64,000 nt of DNA from Onchidella celtica (lineage: Eukaryota; Mollusca; Gastropoda; Systellommatophora; Onchidiidae). The stretch's first letter is position 1; each line of letters starts with the position of its first letter. The position numbers and the translations under genes are program-made. The stretch spans positions 42,603,711 through 42,667,710 of the forward strand of contig OZ007573.1 in assembly GCA_963931925.1 (NCBI GenBank), given 5' to 3'. A model generated the notes under the pieces. The model saw only the letters and a program-made list of their open reading frames with translations. It was not told the DNA's origin and ran no database searches. This document shows, in pieces, positions 1-11,089 of this stretch.

Positions 1-1560
1 TCTCCCAGACAACAATAAGAACAGCAGCAACAACAAACAATAGGACTCCGACACAGACAAACAGAAGGAGACCAAAACGATTTGAATTAAAAAAAAAAAA
101 AGCATTACGAACGCAGATAGATATAAGATGCTATACTTAAATTTTCTTTATTTTCTTGAGTCACAAAACTGAGTCACAAATTTTTTGGAGTCACAAATGC
201 AAATACACTTTTTTATTAAATGACCTTTTGATTTTCCATAGGACTGTCCTTGGGGATTTGGCCAACAGACATGGCGCATTGCACATACTTTAGAGCATTT
301 TTGTCCCACAAAACCACAAGAAACCGGACATTCGTTTAGCCTTTGATTGGTTGGCTGTGATTTAATTGTCGTCAGTTCCACATTTCATACTCGAAGACAA
401 TGAGCTTGGTCATCGGAAAACAGTCAGGCTAGCAATAAATGCTTCAAATCAGGTCACGCCTAGACTTGGCTCGTATGACTGAACATCCAAGGCCGAGACC
501 AAAACCTTGTTGCGCATGCACTGTGAACTCTGTACTCGCTATTGGACCATGGTCTGTTCTGCCGATAATGTAACGTCAATGTTGGCAGTTCAGTGCATAC
601 AGAACTCTGTTAGTGTATTTATCTTTTATGGCGAGCTCAGTCCACTGACAGTCCTCGCACTAATTCTCTAACAACGTAACCGACATTTTCACGGCCAAGC
701 AGACCGGCGCATTCACGGGTGGCCTGATCCATCCAAACAGTCACCCAGCGACCAGTCATTCATGACCCCCACCTCCACACCCACCCGCTCCAACAAAAAA
801 GTGATCGACCCATCCCACTACTCACTGGAGTATAATTTATTTCACTGCCAATCAGGATTAGAATATAGAAAGGCGACAGGTTATCGGGGAATTGCAAGCA
901 TAAAAAAGAATTTTTTTTGAAAAAGTGTTTCAATTTCAGGTACATAGGGCTACAACTCCGATTTTACAATCAATAAATCACTTTGCATGGGAATATAATC
1001 CATAAGCTCATTTAATGAGATAATGGCTGATGCCTAAAATCACATGATAAAGACATTTTTTTAAAATAAAGCTATGCACGGTATATACAGCCATTTGCAT
1101 CATAAGGCAAGAAAACACCATAGCTGCACCTAATGTTGATCAAATCATGCTCAAGAATCTAAATAGATTTAAATAAATCCTTCTTGCAACGTTCGCCACA
1201 TTGATAACATCGAGTCGGATAATGCGAAAGTGCTTGAAAGCGCCACCTCCACTTGTGGAGCGCCACCTATGGTATTACGGCCCTTTGTGTTTGAGCAAAA
1301 TGAGCCATTGTGAAACCATAGAAAATTAATGAGAATGAACTGCAAAGCTTCCTCCGAGGAATTCGAAACGAATTAAAAAAAAACAACAAAGAAGTTTGCT
1401 ATGGAAGAATGAAATACGTACATTATTACGTGCATATTTTGTATTATCCTCAAAAAGGACAATTTACAAAAATTGAGCCCTCCTTTTTTTCCACACCGTG
1501 TTTTACAGTGTAACATTCTTAACTTTTCCTGTTTGTGTTTTGTTATAATAATTTTTTTTA
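1..1560. other. No recognisable gene (left edge)
   Basis: AT-rich sequence with no protein homology I recognise. A 77-codon cysteine-rich reading frame lies on the minus strand at 381-148, but it has no visible splice signals or family match. If the ankyrin gene at 3301-5969 continues, its next exons should lie here or beyond the window edge, but I could not identify one. Confidence 0.5.
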
Positions 1561-1596
1561 AAGTTTCTTGTCTTGGTGTTGTTTTTTCCGTAGTCT

Positions 1597-1745
1597 GGCT
1601 GCATTTTCTAGTGCAGCATTCAACTTTCCATAGTTTGGCTGCATTTTCTAGTGCTGCATTCAACTTTCCATTGTTTGGCTGCATTTTCTAGTGCAGCATT
1701 CAATTTGTCCGTAACTTGGCTGCATTTTCTATTGCGCATGAATCT
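1597..1745. repeat. 40-bp tandem repeat, about 4 units
   Basis: The block ggctgcattttctagtgcag recurs at 1597, 1637, 1677 and 1718, giving a 40-41 bp period. The units differ by a few bases and the last one decays. Reading frames across it on both strands come from the repeat and are not genes. Confidence 0.85.
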
Positions 1746-2290
1746 ACTACTACTACTATTTCGGTGTATAAAAGAATCACGATGCAGATGAAATCATATT
1801 TTGTAAAGGGCGTAGGCCAAGCTATTCTGCTTGTGGAACACAGATTACAGTTAGTACAGCCCTGCTCGTGGGAGGATCTTTAATGTTTGACAAGAAAATG
1901 TGGTTTATTCATGGTGACTACAGTAAAAACCATGGCTTCACAGACAGTTCCTACAGAATTTGTTTAGTGGTAATGTCGCAGTGTTCTGTCCTAAATTTAA
2001 TGTTCACGCCATATCTAGGGAGTGGAAAAATACCACAGACCGTCACTGACGTCAGCCTTGCCTGGTGGTGATAGATAAGAATGACATCAGTGTAGCGCAC
2101 GTGGTCTCCACACTGCATTGCTATCCCTGGCTTCACAAACCTTTGAGTCACAGGACAACAATTTCATTACCTCTCTCTCTCCCGTTTTTTGTGCCCTTCT
2201 CTAAAGTCTGGATAAAATGAATACACAAACTTATCCATCCTACTTCATCTCAGACAACTCTATTCACCAAGTGAAAACAGACTTCAGTGA
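1746..2290. other. Non-coding, nothing recognised
   Basis: Unique-looking sequence between two tandem repeats. Short overlapping ORFs on both strands show no family resemblance. A short ctactactactactattt run lies at 1743-1760. Confidence 0.4.
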
Positions 2291-2298
2291 AATATGTT

Positions 2299-2460
2299 GA
2301 CCCCCCCCCCCCCCCCATCTCTCTGTCTGTCTTTTTCTCGCCCTATTTTCTTTTTCTTTTCTGTCTCTCTATCTCCCAATCTCTTTCTCTCTCTCTCTAT
2401 CTCTCCCTTCTCTTTCTCTGTCTCTTCCTCTTTCTGTCTTTCCTCCCTCTCTCACCCATT
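2299..2460. repeat. Poly-C tract followed by CT-rich low-complexity DNA
   Basis: A run of about 17 C at about 2300 is followed by 140 bp of TCTCTCT/CTTTCT pyrimidine tract leading into the 18-bp minisatellite. Confidence 0.85.
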
Positions 2461-2504
2461 CTCGCACTCACACATTCCACCACCTCATTTTGTAACAAAA
2501 GAAG

Positions 2505-2932
2505 ACGAAAAAGACGATGATGATGAAAAAGACGATGATGATGAAAAAGACGATGATGATGAAAAAGATGATGATGATGAAAAAGACGATGAAGACGAAA
2601 AAGACGATGAAGACGAAAAAGACGATGATGATGAAAAAGACGATGATGATGAAAAAGACGATGATGATGAAAAAGACGATGATGATGAAAAAGACGATGA
2701 CGATGAAAAAGACGATGATGATGAAAAAGACGATGATGATGAAAAAGACGATGATGATGAAAAAGACGATGATGATGAAAAAGACGATGATGATGAAAAA
2801 GACGATGATGATGAAAAAGACGATGATGATGAAAAAGACGATGACGATGAAAAAGACGATGATGATGAAAAAGACGATGATGATGAAAAAGACGATGATG
2901 ATGAAAAAGACGATGATGATGAAAAAGACGAC
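2505..2932. repeat. 18-bp minisatellite, about 23 units
   Basis: The unit is gacgatgatgatgaaaaa with occasional gacgatgaagacgaaaaa and gacgatgacgatgaaaaa variants. The 18-bp length is a multiple of three, so several frames stay open across the array. The plus-strand frame reads a repeated K-D-D-D-D-E pattern, and the minus strand reads Ser/Phe- and Ile/Val/Phe-rich strings. Purine-rich GAA/GAT sequence continues to about 3080. I treat it as satellite DNA in or near the ankyrin gene, not as coding. Confidence 0.9.
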
Positions 2933-3300
2933 GAAGAACAAGAAAATGAAAAACAGAAAAAGAAGAGGATGACGATGATGTAAAAGAAGATGAAGAAGAA
3001 TAAGACTAAAATGATGAAAAAAAAGAAAAAGAAGAAGAAGAGGTTGATGATGACGATGATGAAGAAGACGATGAAGAAGAAGATGTCGCAGAGGAAAGGC
3101 AAGAAACAAGAAAAAAACCCGGAATAAAAAACAAAAGAAAAGGCAAACAACAAGAAGAAAAGCCAGGTGTAAATGCTAAGGGCAGTGTGACCCTCCCTAA
3201 AACAAAGACCTCAAACGACAGTCGTGTTCCGTCAAACTGCAGAAATGTAACTTAGGCATTGGTTATTCTAGGCTGTGTTCAAAAAGCAGTTTTGACTGAC

Positions 3301-3424
3301 CTCCAGTAGCCTGTGGACCAATTCCTCGTCCTGATCGTCAATGGCTGCCAGTAGAGCCGTGAGGCCATGCTCGTCATGCGCATCTGGGTCAGCCCCTAGC
3401 TTGATAAGAGTCAGCATGACCTCC
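3301..3424 (-). CDS. Ankyrin gene, third coding exon
   Basis: The exon is 124 nt. Acceptor is gttgtccag|GGAGG and donor is CTGGAG|gtcagt. The first G completes the Trp codon from exon 2. The exon reads 41 codons containing [20 protein letters not shown] and ends in phase 0. A second, mutated copy of its first half and the adjoining intron lies at 12020-12187. Confidence 0.85.
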
Positions 3425-5969
3425 CTGGACAACAAACAAGAGACAAGACGGTCAGTTTTTCGTTTTCTTAAAGAAAGTGATTTCGGTAGGCGCAGTAATA
3501 ATATTGTCCCCGTGTACTAGGGTCAGGGTTACGGTTAGATTAGGGTTAGGGCAGTGATGTTTAGAGGCCTGGAAAAAGCCAAATTCCGATGCCTATGCTT
3601 CAGTAGGGACAATTATCCCTACCGAGCCCCTCCCCCGACACGTGCACACAAACAAAGTTATTTCCAGACATCAACGTAGACATTGACCTAGCCTTAACCC
3701 GTAGAGATAAGTGCCCCTACAGAAGCATTTCCCTTATTGTCAAGGGTTCAACTTGTGTGGCAGTGAAAACAAAATGAAAGGGGTGGGGATGTAGGGAGGG
3801 AGAAACAGGCAGAGAGATGAAGAGACAGGCAAACAGGTGGATGGATGGATGGATGGATGGATGGATGGATGGATGATGGATGGATGGATGGATGGATGAT
3901 GGATGGATGGATGGATGGATGGATGGATGATGGATGGATGGATGGATGATGGATGGATGGATGATGGATGGATGATGGATGGATGGATGATGGATGGATG
4001 GAGGATGGATGGATGGATGATGGATGGATGGATGGATGGATGGATGATGGATGGATGGATGGATGATGGATGGATGGATGGATGATGGATGGATGGATGG
4101 ATGGATGATGGATGGATGGATGGATGGATGATGGATGGATGGATAGATATATGGATGGATGGATGGATGATGGATGGATGGATGGATGATGGATGGATGG
4201 ATAGATATATGGATGGATGATGGATGGATGGATAGATATATGGATGGATAGATAGATATATGGATGGATGATGGATGGATGGATGGATGGATATATGGAT
4301 GGATGGATGGATGGATGATGGATGGATGGATAGATATATGGATGGATGGATGGATGATGGATGGATAGATATATGGATGGATGGATGGATGATGGATGGA
4401 TGGATAGATATATGGATGGATGGATGGATGGATGGATGATGGATGGATGGATAGATATATGGATGGATGATGGATGGATGGATGGATGGATGATGGATGG
4501 ATGGATAGATATATGGATGGATGATGGATGGATGGATAGATATATGGATGGATGATGGATGGATGGATGGCTGGGTGGATCGATGGATAGATGTATGGAT
4601 GGGTCGATGGATGGATGGATAGAAATATGGATGGATGAATGAAAGTGTGGGTAAACTGATCCATGTCTCACCGAAGACAATTATGTAATCCTGAATACAA
4701 CACAAACAGAAAATGATTTCAACCGAAACCGGGAGATATTCCCTACCCGAGAATTTTCTACAGATCTACCAAAACAGTCTCTGCGATGCACTCACCAGTA
4801 TCTAAACATGCACGAGTAGAAAAAGGGCGTATTTCCATCTTCGTCTCTCAGATCCACGGTTGCTCCAGCCTGAACCAGTACAGGGATAACGGCCGCGAGG
4901 TTGAGCCGCACGGCATACATCAGAGCTGCAAACATGGACAGGTCAGGTAAGAGAGAATGACCGGCAATGTCATACAAAAAAAAAACTTGCATTCTGATTA
5001 ACTTGGATGCTTCTGTAGTGGATGGTGACTCACAGGATCTGTTGCTCAAAGGTGGAAATTCCCAATGCGGCATTAACCTTTTCCCCTACGTAATAATAAA
5101 AAATGTTCCCTCAGCTCTCCCCCCCCCCCCCCCACCATTAAAATTCATTATAAAATACACCATCGACAACTTGGGCCTTATGAGCTGCACCCAGGAGCCT
5201 TCGCCAGATAAGGACCTCCAGATATTAGGTGAAATTATAAATTTTTATAACAAAACCTTATTTCAATTTTTATTGCAGGCCGTTCTACTGAAAACAAATA
5301 GTATCATTTTTATCAAAATGTTGATAGGTACAAGATATTACATAATAATACATGTATATTATAAGAAATTAGGTTTTGATATTTACAAATCAAGTTGCAA
5401 TTTATTCGTCGTATGTATTATTATTTCCTATTGGGGGTCTCACAGTATCTGTAGCCCAGGGGCCTAGAAAATCGTGATCCAGCCCTGAAAATGCCTCGCC
5501 ATTGAGCCTTTCCCTAACATTTCCACTCGTGATCCACTAACTAAACGGGTTCTCATTCTGACTTCACAAACTACTCCAGCACAGTACATTCCTAGAGGAG
5601 GATAATTCCAAGGATTTGTTCTAACTAGTACAGTATGGTTAACTGACTTTTTATTTTTTAACGGACTATTTTTTTCTGGCAATTTCTGCTGCTGCTGATG
5701 ATGATGATGATTAGGAGGAGGAGGACAAAGATCGTGAGAACTTTTGCTGGCTCTGACCGCCAAAGATGGTGGAAATCACTGTTGGAACTCTCCTTACCCG
5801 TGAAACCATCTGTGTCGTGATCATCAGGGTTGGGATGTGATTGGACGGCTTTCTGAAGCCGCGCCCACCCCTTGACTGGCTCCTCCCTCGACATGAGGAC
5901 AGCTGTGATGAGGGGCGTGGCATCGTCTCTAGAGTAATATCTCCGGCGGCTTCTCCTCATGCCCGGCAT
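3301..5969 (-). CDS. Ankyrin-repeat protein gene, three exons, 3' end incomplete
   Basis: Three minus-strand exons (5969-5798, 4925-4796, 3424-3301) join in phase into 142 residues. ATG at 5969 sits in the favourable context gcaagATGC. The product is built of ankyrin repeats, which act in protein-protein binding. Recognisable pieces are DATPLITAV near residue 16, DGFTALMYAV near 54, [10 protein letters not shown] near 87, [17 protein letters not shown] at 102-118 and [11 protein letters not shown] at 121-131. The ALMYAV and TALLAA helices and the GADPDAHD loop are typical of the family. The reading stops at an exon edge inside a repeat (HRLLE), so more exons are expected. Possible acceptors or UTR upstream of the ATG suggest a 5' non-coding exon. 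The partner and cellular role cannot be told from this part. Confidence 0.85.
3837..4645. repeat. GGAT/ATCC tetranucleotide array, 0.8 kb
   Basis: Tracts of (tgga)n are broken by regular gatga steps. In the right half they are broken by tagatatatgga inserts at intervals of about 40-70 bp, giving a higher-order pattern. All long ORFs here (poly HPSI on the minus strand, MDGW on plus) are products of the repeat. It lies in the intron between ankyrin exons 2 and 3. Confidence 0.95.
4796..4925 (-). CDS. Ankyrin gene, second coding exon
   Basis: The exon is 130 nt. Acceptor is gtttgcag|CTCTG and donor is TACTG|gtgagt. It begins with two bases that complete the Ala codon left open by exon 1, and it ends with two bases that the next exon completes to Trp. 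It encodes one ankyrin repeat plus the start of the next ([19 protein letters not shown]). Confidence 0.85.
5798..5969 (-). CDS. Ankyrin gene, first coding exon
   Basis: The exon encodes 57 residues from [10 protein letters not shown] to DTDGFT plus one base of the next codon. It ends at the donor ACGG|gtaagg. A pyrimidine-rich tttcag lies at 5992-5987, so the transcribed exon may start at 5986 with 17 nt of 5' UTR. The arginine-rich start RRSRRR precedes the first ankyrin-like helix. Confidence 0.75.
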
Positions 5970-5986
5970 CTTGCCAACACTTCAGT

Positions 5987-7711
5987 CTGAAAGGTAAGGA
6001 ATCACAATTAACGAATAACCTATATGGAAAATGCGATGATAAGTATCTTAAGCTTGAATAATAAGAGGAAAGGTTTGAGCACCAATTTGGGGCGTAAAGC
6101 ACTTGGTTCTTGCAGCAGCTGAACGGGGCATCCTATGGAATTCACTGACGTGAATAATGCCATTTCCGTCTCAAAGCATGACGTTTATGTGCATTCTTTC
6201 ATTCATATTTTAATTAATCAAATCAAATTTTACCACTATTCGTCAAGGTGAATTGGAAAGACAAACAAAAATATTACAACGTATAGCCGAAATCGGGACA
6301 AAAATGACAGAGCATGTTATATAACTTTTTTTAAAAAAAGGCGGTTTGACAGGAATTATTTAACTGATTTCGCTAAGAGAAAATAATAAAAAATGCGGAC
6401 TTGTAAGCTCCCTCATGTATTAAATCTATAGAACAACCAGCCAGTTTAGAATCGGCTGTGCGCCTGGAGGTCACCACGATTTTCATTGCCATATTCTATA
6501 GTTTTCAATTTTAAACTTACAATTCCTTAGCTCAGCTATGAAATGGACTGAAGAAAATCAGTCCGACAAAAGTTTGTTGTCCATCCAAATGTCTCAAGCC
6601 ACACCACAAGGAGACCGAGTGCGTCTCATCTTGCAATCCCCACAAAACCACACGGGATAATTCCTCAACTGAACGGCGGCTGCTGACAGCGAGTAGAACG
6701 GTTACACCTATTTATGTGTTCATTTTTCTTTCTTTTCAGATACGCCAGACAACTCATTAACTGACCGACTGTCGCTGGCATCAAATTTAACATGCAGCAG
6801 ATTTGCAAAGACAAAGTAGCCTACATGTATGAAAGCGTTAGAATAACGGTTAGATCACCAGAACAATAAATGTCTCATTTTTAAAATTATTATTAAGATA
6901 CGCTATTTTATCATTTGTCGTGAAATTAACCTACATTATCGTTTTTCAAAGTGCAGTCACTGCACACTGCCGTTTAAGGTGCATTCCACTTGGATAAAAC
7001 GTTGCCATACACACGGTCTGTGACACAGAACTGTGCAATTCAGAGAGACAAAAACAGTGGCTTCAGAGGGCATTCTATTTCTGTCTACTTTTCGCAGGTC
7101 TATTAAATAAGCGACAAAAACACCTTTCACTGTTGGGGCCTTATCAGTGTGAGATCGGACAGTGCGTCAACAAACACGACAGATCCACAGATCACCCTTT
7201 TTATTCGAAGCTAAACATTGCTGAACAAGTGCCAATGGCTCGGCGGTGTCGGCAGCACGGTGGAGGGGATTGACATCTCTCTACAGGCCATACAATACCC
7301 CCAGTTTGTGCGAAACACAAACCCAATGGTGCACCAACAATACAGCGAGGGGTTTATGCCATATTGTTGTATTGTATGCAACATTTTACCGATTCTGAAG
7401 TTTTGTCATGAAAGTGGTTCTCTCACTCCTAATTTTATCACGTTAAGTATGACACTTTATGGGTGCCTTTTTCATTTACATTTTTATGCAAGTTTCGATT
7501 TTGAAGCGTACTGAACAAAACCCTGATTTTGCACAACTCTTCACACTTTCAATCCTCATTTTCACGAAAAGGCAAAATTACTCATACAATAAAATAGAAA
7601 ATATCCGAGGACTTACTGTGTTGTTATGGAAAACACTGATATATCCTAAATATCTAAACTCTTGTAAGATAATGTTACAGACCAGATAACACATGAACCA
7701 AATACTGGATA
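5987..7711. other. Upstream region of the ankyrin gene, nothing recognised
   Basis: AT-rich sequence between the first ankyrin exon and the hAT insertion. It should contain the promoter or a 5' UTR exon of the ankyrin gene, but I cannot place either. ORFs at 7218-7689 have no recognised homology. Confidence 0.4.
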
Positions 7712-8206
7712 CAAACAATCAGGGCCGTAACTAGCCAAGCGGGGGCCCCCCCGCAAACTTTCTTATCGGGGCCCCCCTTCCGCAGACTAAGCATAGGCCT
7801 ACCCACCCAACACATGTACATGTATTCGCTTATACTGTAGCACCGGAGCTGAGGACGTGTGGCCCAAACAGCCAAATATAGTGGCGTATGGTACGCAGGG
7901 AACGTTGGGCGCGTCACGTGGATTTTTTATTCGGAATAATCTAGTGGATAAAACAATATTTACCACCACCACACCATCACCACCACCACTACCACTACCA
8001 CCACCACCACCACCGCCGCCACTAACAACAACAACAACAACTATCCTCAAACAAAAAACAAGAAAATAAAAGTAAATTAAAATGAACACAACTGCAACTA
8101 CATAACAAAAGAATCCAAGCATCAATAACCATGCAAGCAACTGAAACTAAAAATAAAAACCAGTAAAATGAACAGAAGCAAAATAAAAAATAAAATAATG
8201 CTTACC

Positions 8207-11089
8207 TTAAACCATCGGTGCTTTCCTTGCTTTCATGGCCGCGAAATCGTTGATTACTTGCTCGTAGTCTAGTTTTCTTACTCTCTCTGCTTCAATGCTG
8301 AGCAGTGCCAAACCTTGCAAGCGTTCCTGGCTCATGGATGTTCTCATATAGTTTTTTATAATCTTCAGCTTACTGAATGACCTCTCCGCGGATGCAACAG
8401 TCACAGGGATTGTCATGAAGATGCGCAGGAAAACGCAGATGTTGGGAAAGCTAGGAGCAACCTCTTTATAATCTACTAGCAGGCAGGTTGCGAGCTGTCG
8501 CACAGAAGACAATCCTGTTAGTTTATCACCCATAGAGGTCTTCATCATAACCAGCTCTGTAGCTAGTGCCTTAGACAGGTCTTCAGGGTACGCTTCAACA
8601 AGCCTGTCAACTTCAGTATTGATATCAACTTCTTGTAAAGTGAGAAGCGATGGTGGGTTCACGACTTTGAATAGCGAGGTGATTTTCTTTGTTCCTGTGA
8701 AGCGAGACTCCAACTGCAGGATCATAGTATCCAAAATGCCATAGAACACTTTTTCTTTGAAGATTCTCTCCGGGTCGATATCATCATCAAACTTTACTGC
8801 TGCCTTTCTCTTCTGTTTGAATGTTGTGGGTATGGACCATCGTCGAGCAGTGTCTTCACTCCTCGCCAGAAATGACTCAAATCCTGTCGATGTTGCTTCA
8901 GTTTGGACAACACAGCATCCAGCTCACACACAGCTTTTGATAAGTCAAGATCTTTGGCTTGAAGCAGCTTTGATGCTACATTGATGTCGGACAAAACGTC
9001 ACTGAGCACTGTGAGAATCACAATGAAGTCAAAATTTTCCATCTTGTTCCTCAGTGATATAGCTTCATCAATCGTGTCCTTGTTTGTATTCTGGAGAGCA
9101 ATCTTGCTGAGAGCTTTTAAAACATCTGGAAATCTTAGTCTCACAGCAGTTAAAGAGGTGACTCTTCCAGACCAGCGTGTAGGGTTTAACGTTTTCAGTG
9201 TACTTTCCGACTCAGAAGTGATTTCAGCGAGAATGTCCCACCTGTTGATGCTGTGGCCGAAGAATACGTACAGCTGCTGAATGATATCGAAAAAAATCCT
9301 GACTTCTACAATTCCTTTCACTGCGTCGTTGACAACTAAATTCAGGTTATGCGCTGCACAATGCACGTAAAATGCGTTTGCTTGAGAGTCAATAATCCTC
9401 TTTTGAAGACCTTGGCATGACCCGGACATGTTCGCAGCCCCGTCATAGCCCTGTCCTCTGCAGTGTTTTAAATTAATTGAATGCTCCTTTAGGAACGACA
9501 GTAGTGCTGTTTGTAGGCCGTCCGATGTCTGGTCGTGGATATGATAGAAATTGATAAAAGCTTCATGAACTTAAACACTGTCCTCCACTAATACATATCG
9601 AAAAATTAAGCTCAATTGGTCTTTTTTCGAACTGTCCTGGGTGGTGTCCATGATGATGGAATAAAATCTGGCACTTTTCAATTCATTTAAAATGTCTAAT
9701 CTCACTCTTGATGCTAAAATACCAATAAGTTCATTCTGAATAAGTGGACTTAAATAGTTAGTAGACCCTTTCTTTTTGCCATCTAGGATATTCATAGAAA
9801 CATCAAACTTGGCCAACAGTTCCACCTGTGAAAGAAAGTTCCCATTTGAAATAGCACCAAGTTGATCAGTCGTTCCTCTCAGGGCGATGTTATTTCTAGC
9901 TATTGTCAAAATAATTTCAACAAGTCTTCTCAAAATCTCTCTCCAGAATCTAGTCACATCAGATAAACTTGCATCGATCTTGTGATCGACTGTTTTGTGT
10001 TGTTTCCAATGGTTTCCAACTATGCAGGCTTGAATGTGGGCTCCTGATAGTGCATGCTCTTTGACCTTTTTAGACAAACCTTGCCAATCCCGAGTGTCGA
10101 ACTTTCGGTGGTCGGGGGAAAAAAGCCAACAGAAATGGCAGTAAGCTACATCTTGTATTTGTGAATAGCAAAGCCATGTATTAGAAGAATGTGAGAACTG
10201 TGTAGAATCTTCACTATAGAAATAAGAAGAAAAGCTTCTATTTTGTGTATTCCTTGGAAATGGCCCTTTCGGGCGACAAAGTCCATGTTGAACGATGAAA
10301 TGTTTCATATCATCGGTTAGATCATCGGCAAAATGACCCTTGTCAGTTGGGTAGTCCAATGTTAATAGATCTATTTCTGGTACAAGTAGTTCTACACTAC
10401 CTTCTTTCGTGTGACCTGAAAAAAAGGTGAGATAAAGAAAGAAACAGTGACTTATATCACTAGATATAGATATAGATAGATCTAGTTTTCTAATTCATAC
10501 TTTGTTGTGATATACGTTACATTTACGTTACGATTGGAAAGACAATAACTTTAAAAAATGAAAACACAACAAAACAATAACAATAACAACAACAGCAGCA
10601 ATAGCAACAACACCGGCACTACTAGATCTCGTGCTCGTAATTTGCTGGGCTGGAAGATCACAGTGTTTTCAGAGAATTCTAAATATAGATCTAGATCTAT
10701 ACCAAAATTTTTGCCGTCTCTTTGCTGGCAACTCAATAATTACATGCACTAGAATTTAAGTCAAGAGAAAGCTAGATACATGTATAGATTTAGATCTAGA
10801 CGTCTAGATATATCTAGAATCTAGATCTAATCTTGATCTAGATCGAGATCTTGGCTACTTACCAGTGGATTTTGATTCCTCTTGTTGCATGCTTGGTCCA
10901 GGTTCTAAAGTTGGACTTTGATCTGACACTGGCCTGGGGTTGATACAATCACTGGCATTACCAAGCTCATCCATTTTTGGGGGTTGCTTAAAAAAGGCAT
11001 CTATTTTCGGAATTTTTTTCATTCCCTCTTCATTTTGTTTCGCTAATTTTTCGCTTTTGAGCACCCGAGGGATATTCCCGTCGGTTCAT
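8207..11089 (-). pseudogene. hAT transposase, copy A (TTF zinc finger / DUF4371 / hAT dimerisation), broken
   Basis: This is a cut-and-paste transposase of about 810 codons in two exons. Exon 1 is 11089-10863 with donor ACTG|gtaagt, and exon 2 begins at 10415 after ttttttcag. Exon 2 shows, in order, a TTF-type zinc finger (YCHFCWLF), the DUF4371 core (IIMDTTQDSSKKDQ, GYDGAANMSG, HCAAHNLNLVV) and the C-terminal dimerisation domain (TVASAERSFSKLK). There are three breaks. The ATG frame (MNRREYPSGAQKRK) is lost within about 15 codons at an A run near 11053-11057. A TAA stop lies at 9573-9571 in an otherwise open frame. A 1-base deletion lies near 8883, after which the frame FESFLARSEDTARRW resumes. 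The same three breaks occur in both other copies. Order and length fit an intact family member. Confidence 0.9.
10416..10862 (-). other. Intron of the hAT transposase (copy A)
   Basis: A 447-bp intron with canonical gtaagt and tttttttcag ends separates the short N-terminal exon from the zinc-finger exon. It is rich in overlapping TCTAGATCT palindromes (10680-10855) and has a CAACAACAG tract whose reverse reads as poly-Leu. Confidence 0.75.

Noticed and set aside
1597-1745. CRISPR-like spacing of 40-bp repeats
   Set aside because: Units are directly adjacent with no unique spacers, and the genome is eukaryotic.
1743-1760. ctactactactactattt as a truncated 3' end of the 30-kb LINE
   Set aside because: The match is limited to the simple tail and no LINE 3' UTR sequence follows.
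2294-2983. 229-codon ORF, and overlapping 151-222 codon ORFs, over the 18-bp repeat
   Set aside because: The unit length is a multiple of three, so frames stay open by construction on both strands. There is no unique coding sequence.
3525-3560. gttagattagggttaggg as interstitial telomere repeat
   Set aside because: Only about two TTAGGG-like units. The same words recur at 12170 because that block is a copy of this one.
3717-4705. Three ORFs of 310-321 codons rich in HPSI on the minus strand
   Set aside because: Pure product of the GGAT array, and all three minus frames are open at once.
10558-10752. Asn-rich and poly-Leu ORFs in the hAT elements (also at 35647 and 39252)
   Set aside because: They lie in the transposase intron and reflect a CAACAACAG tract.
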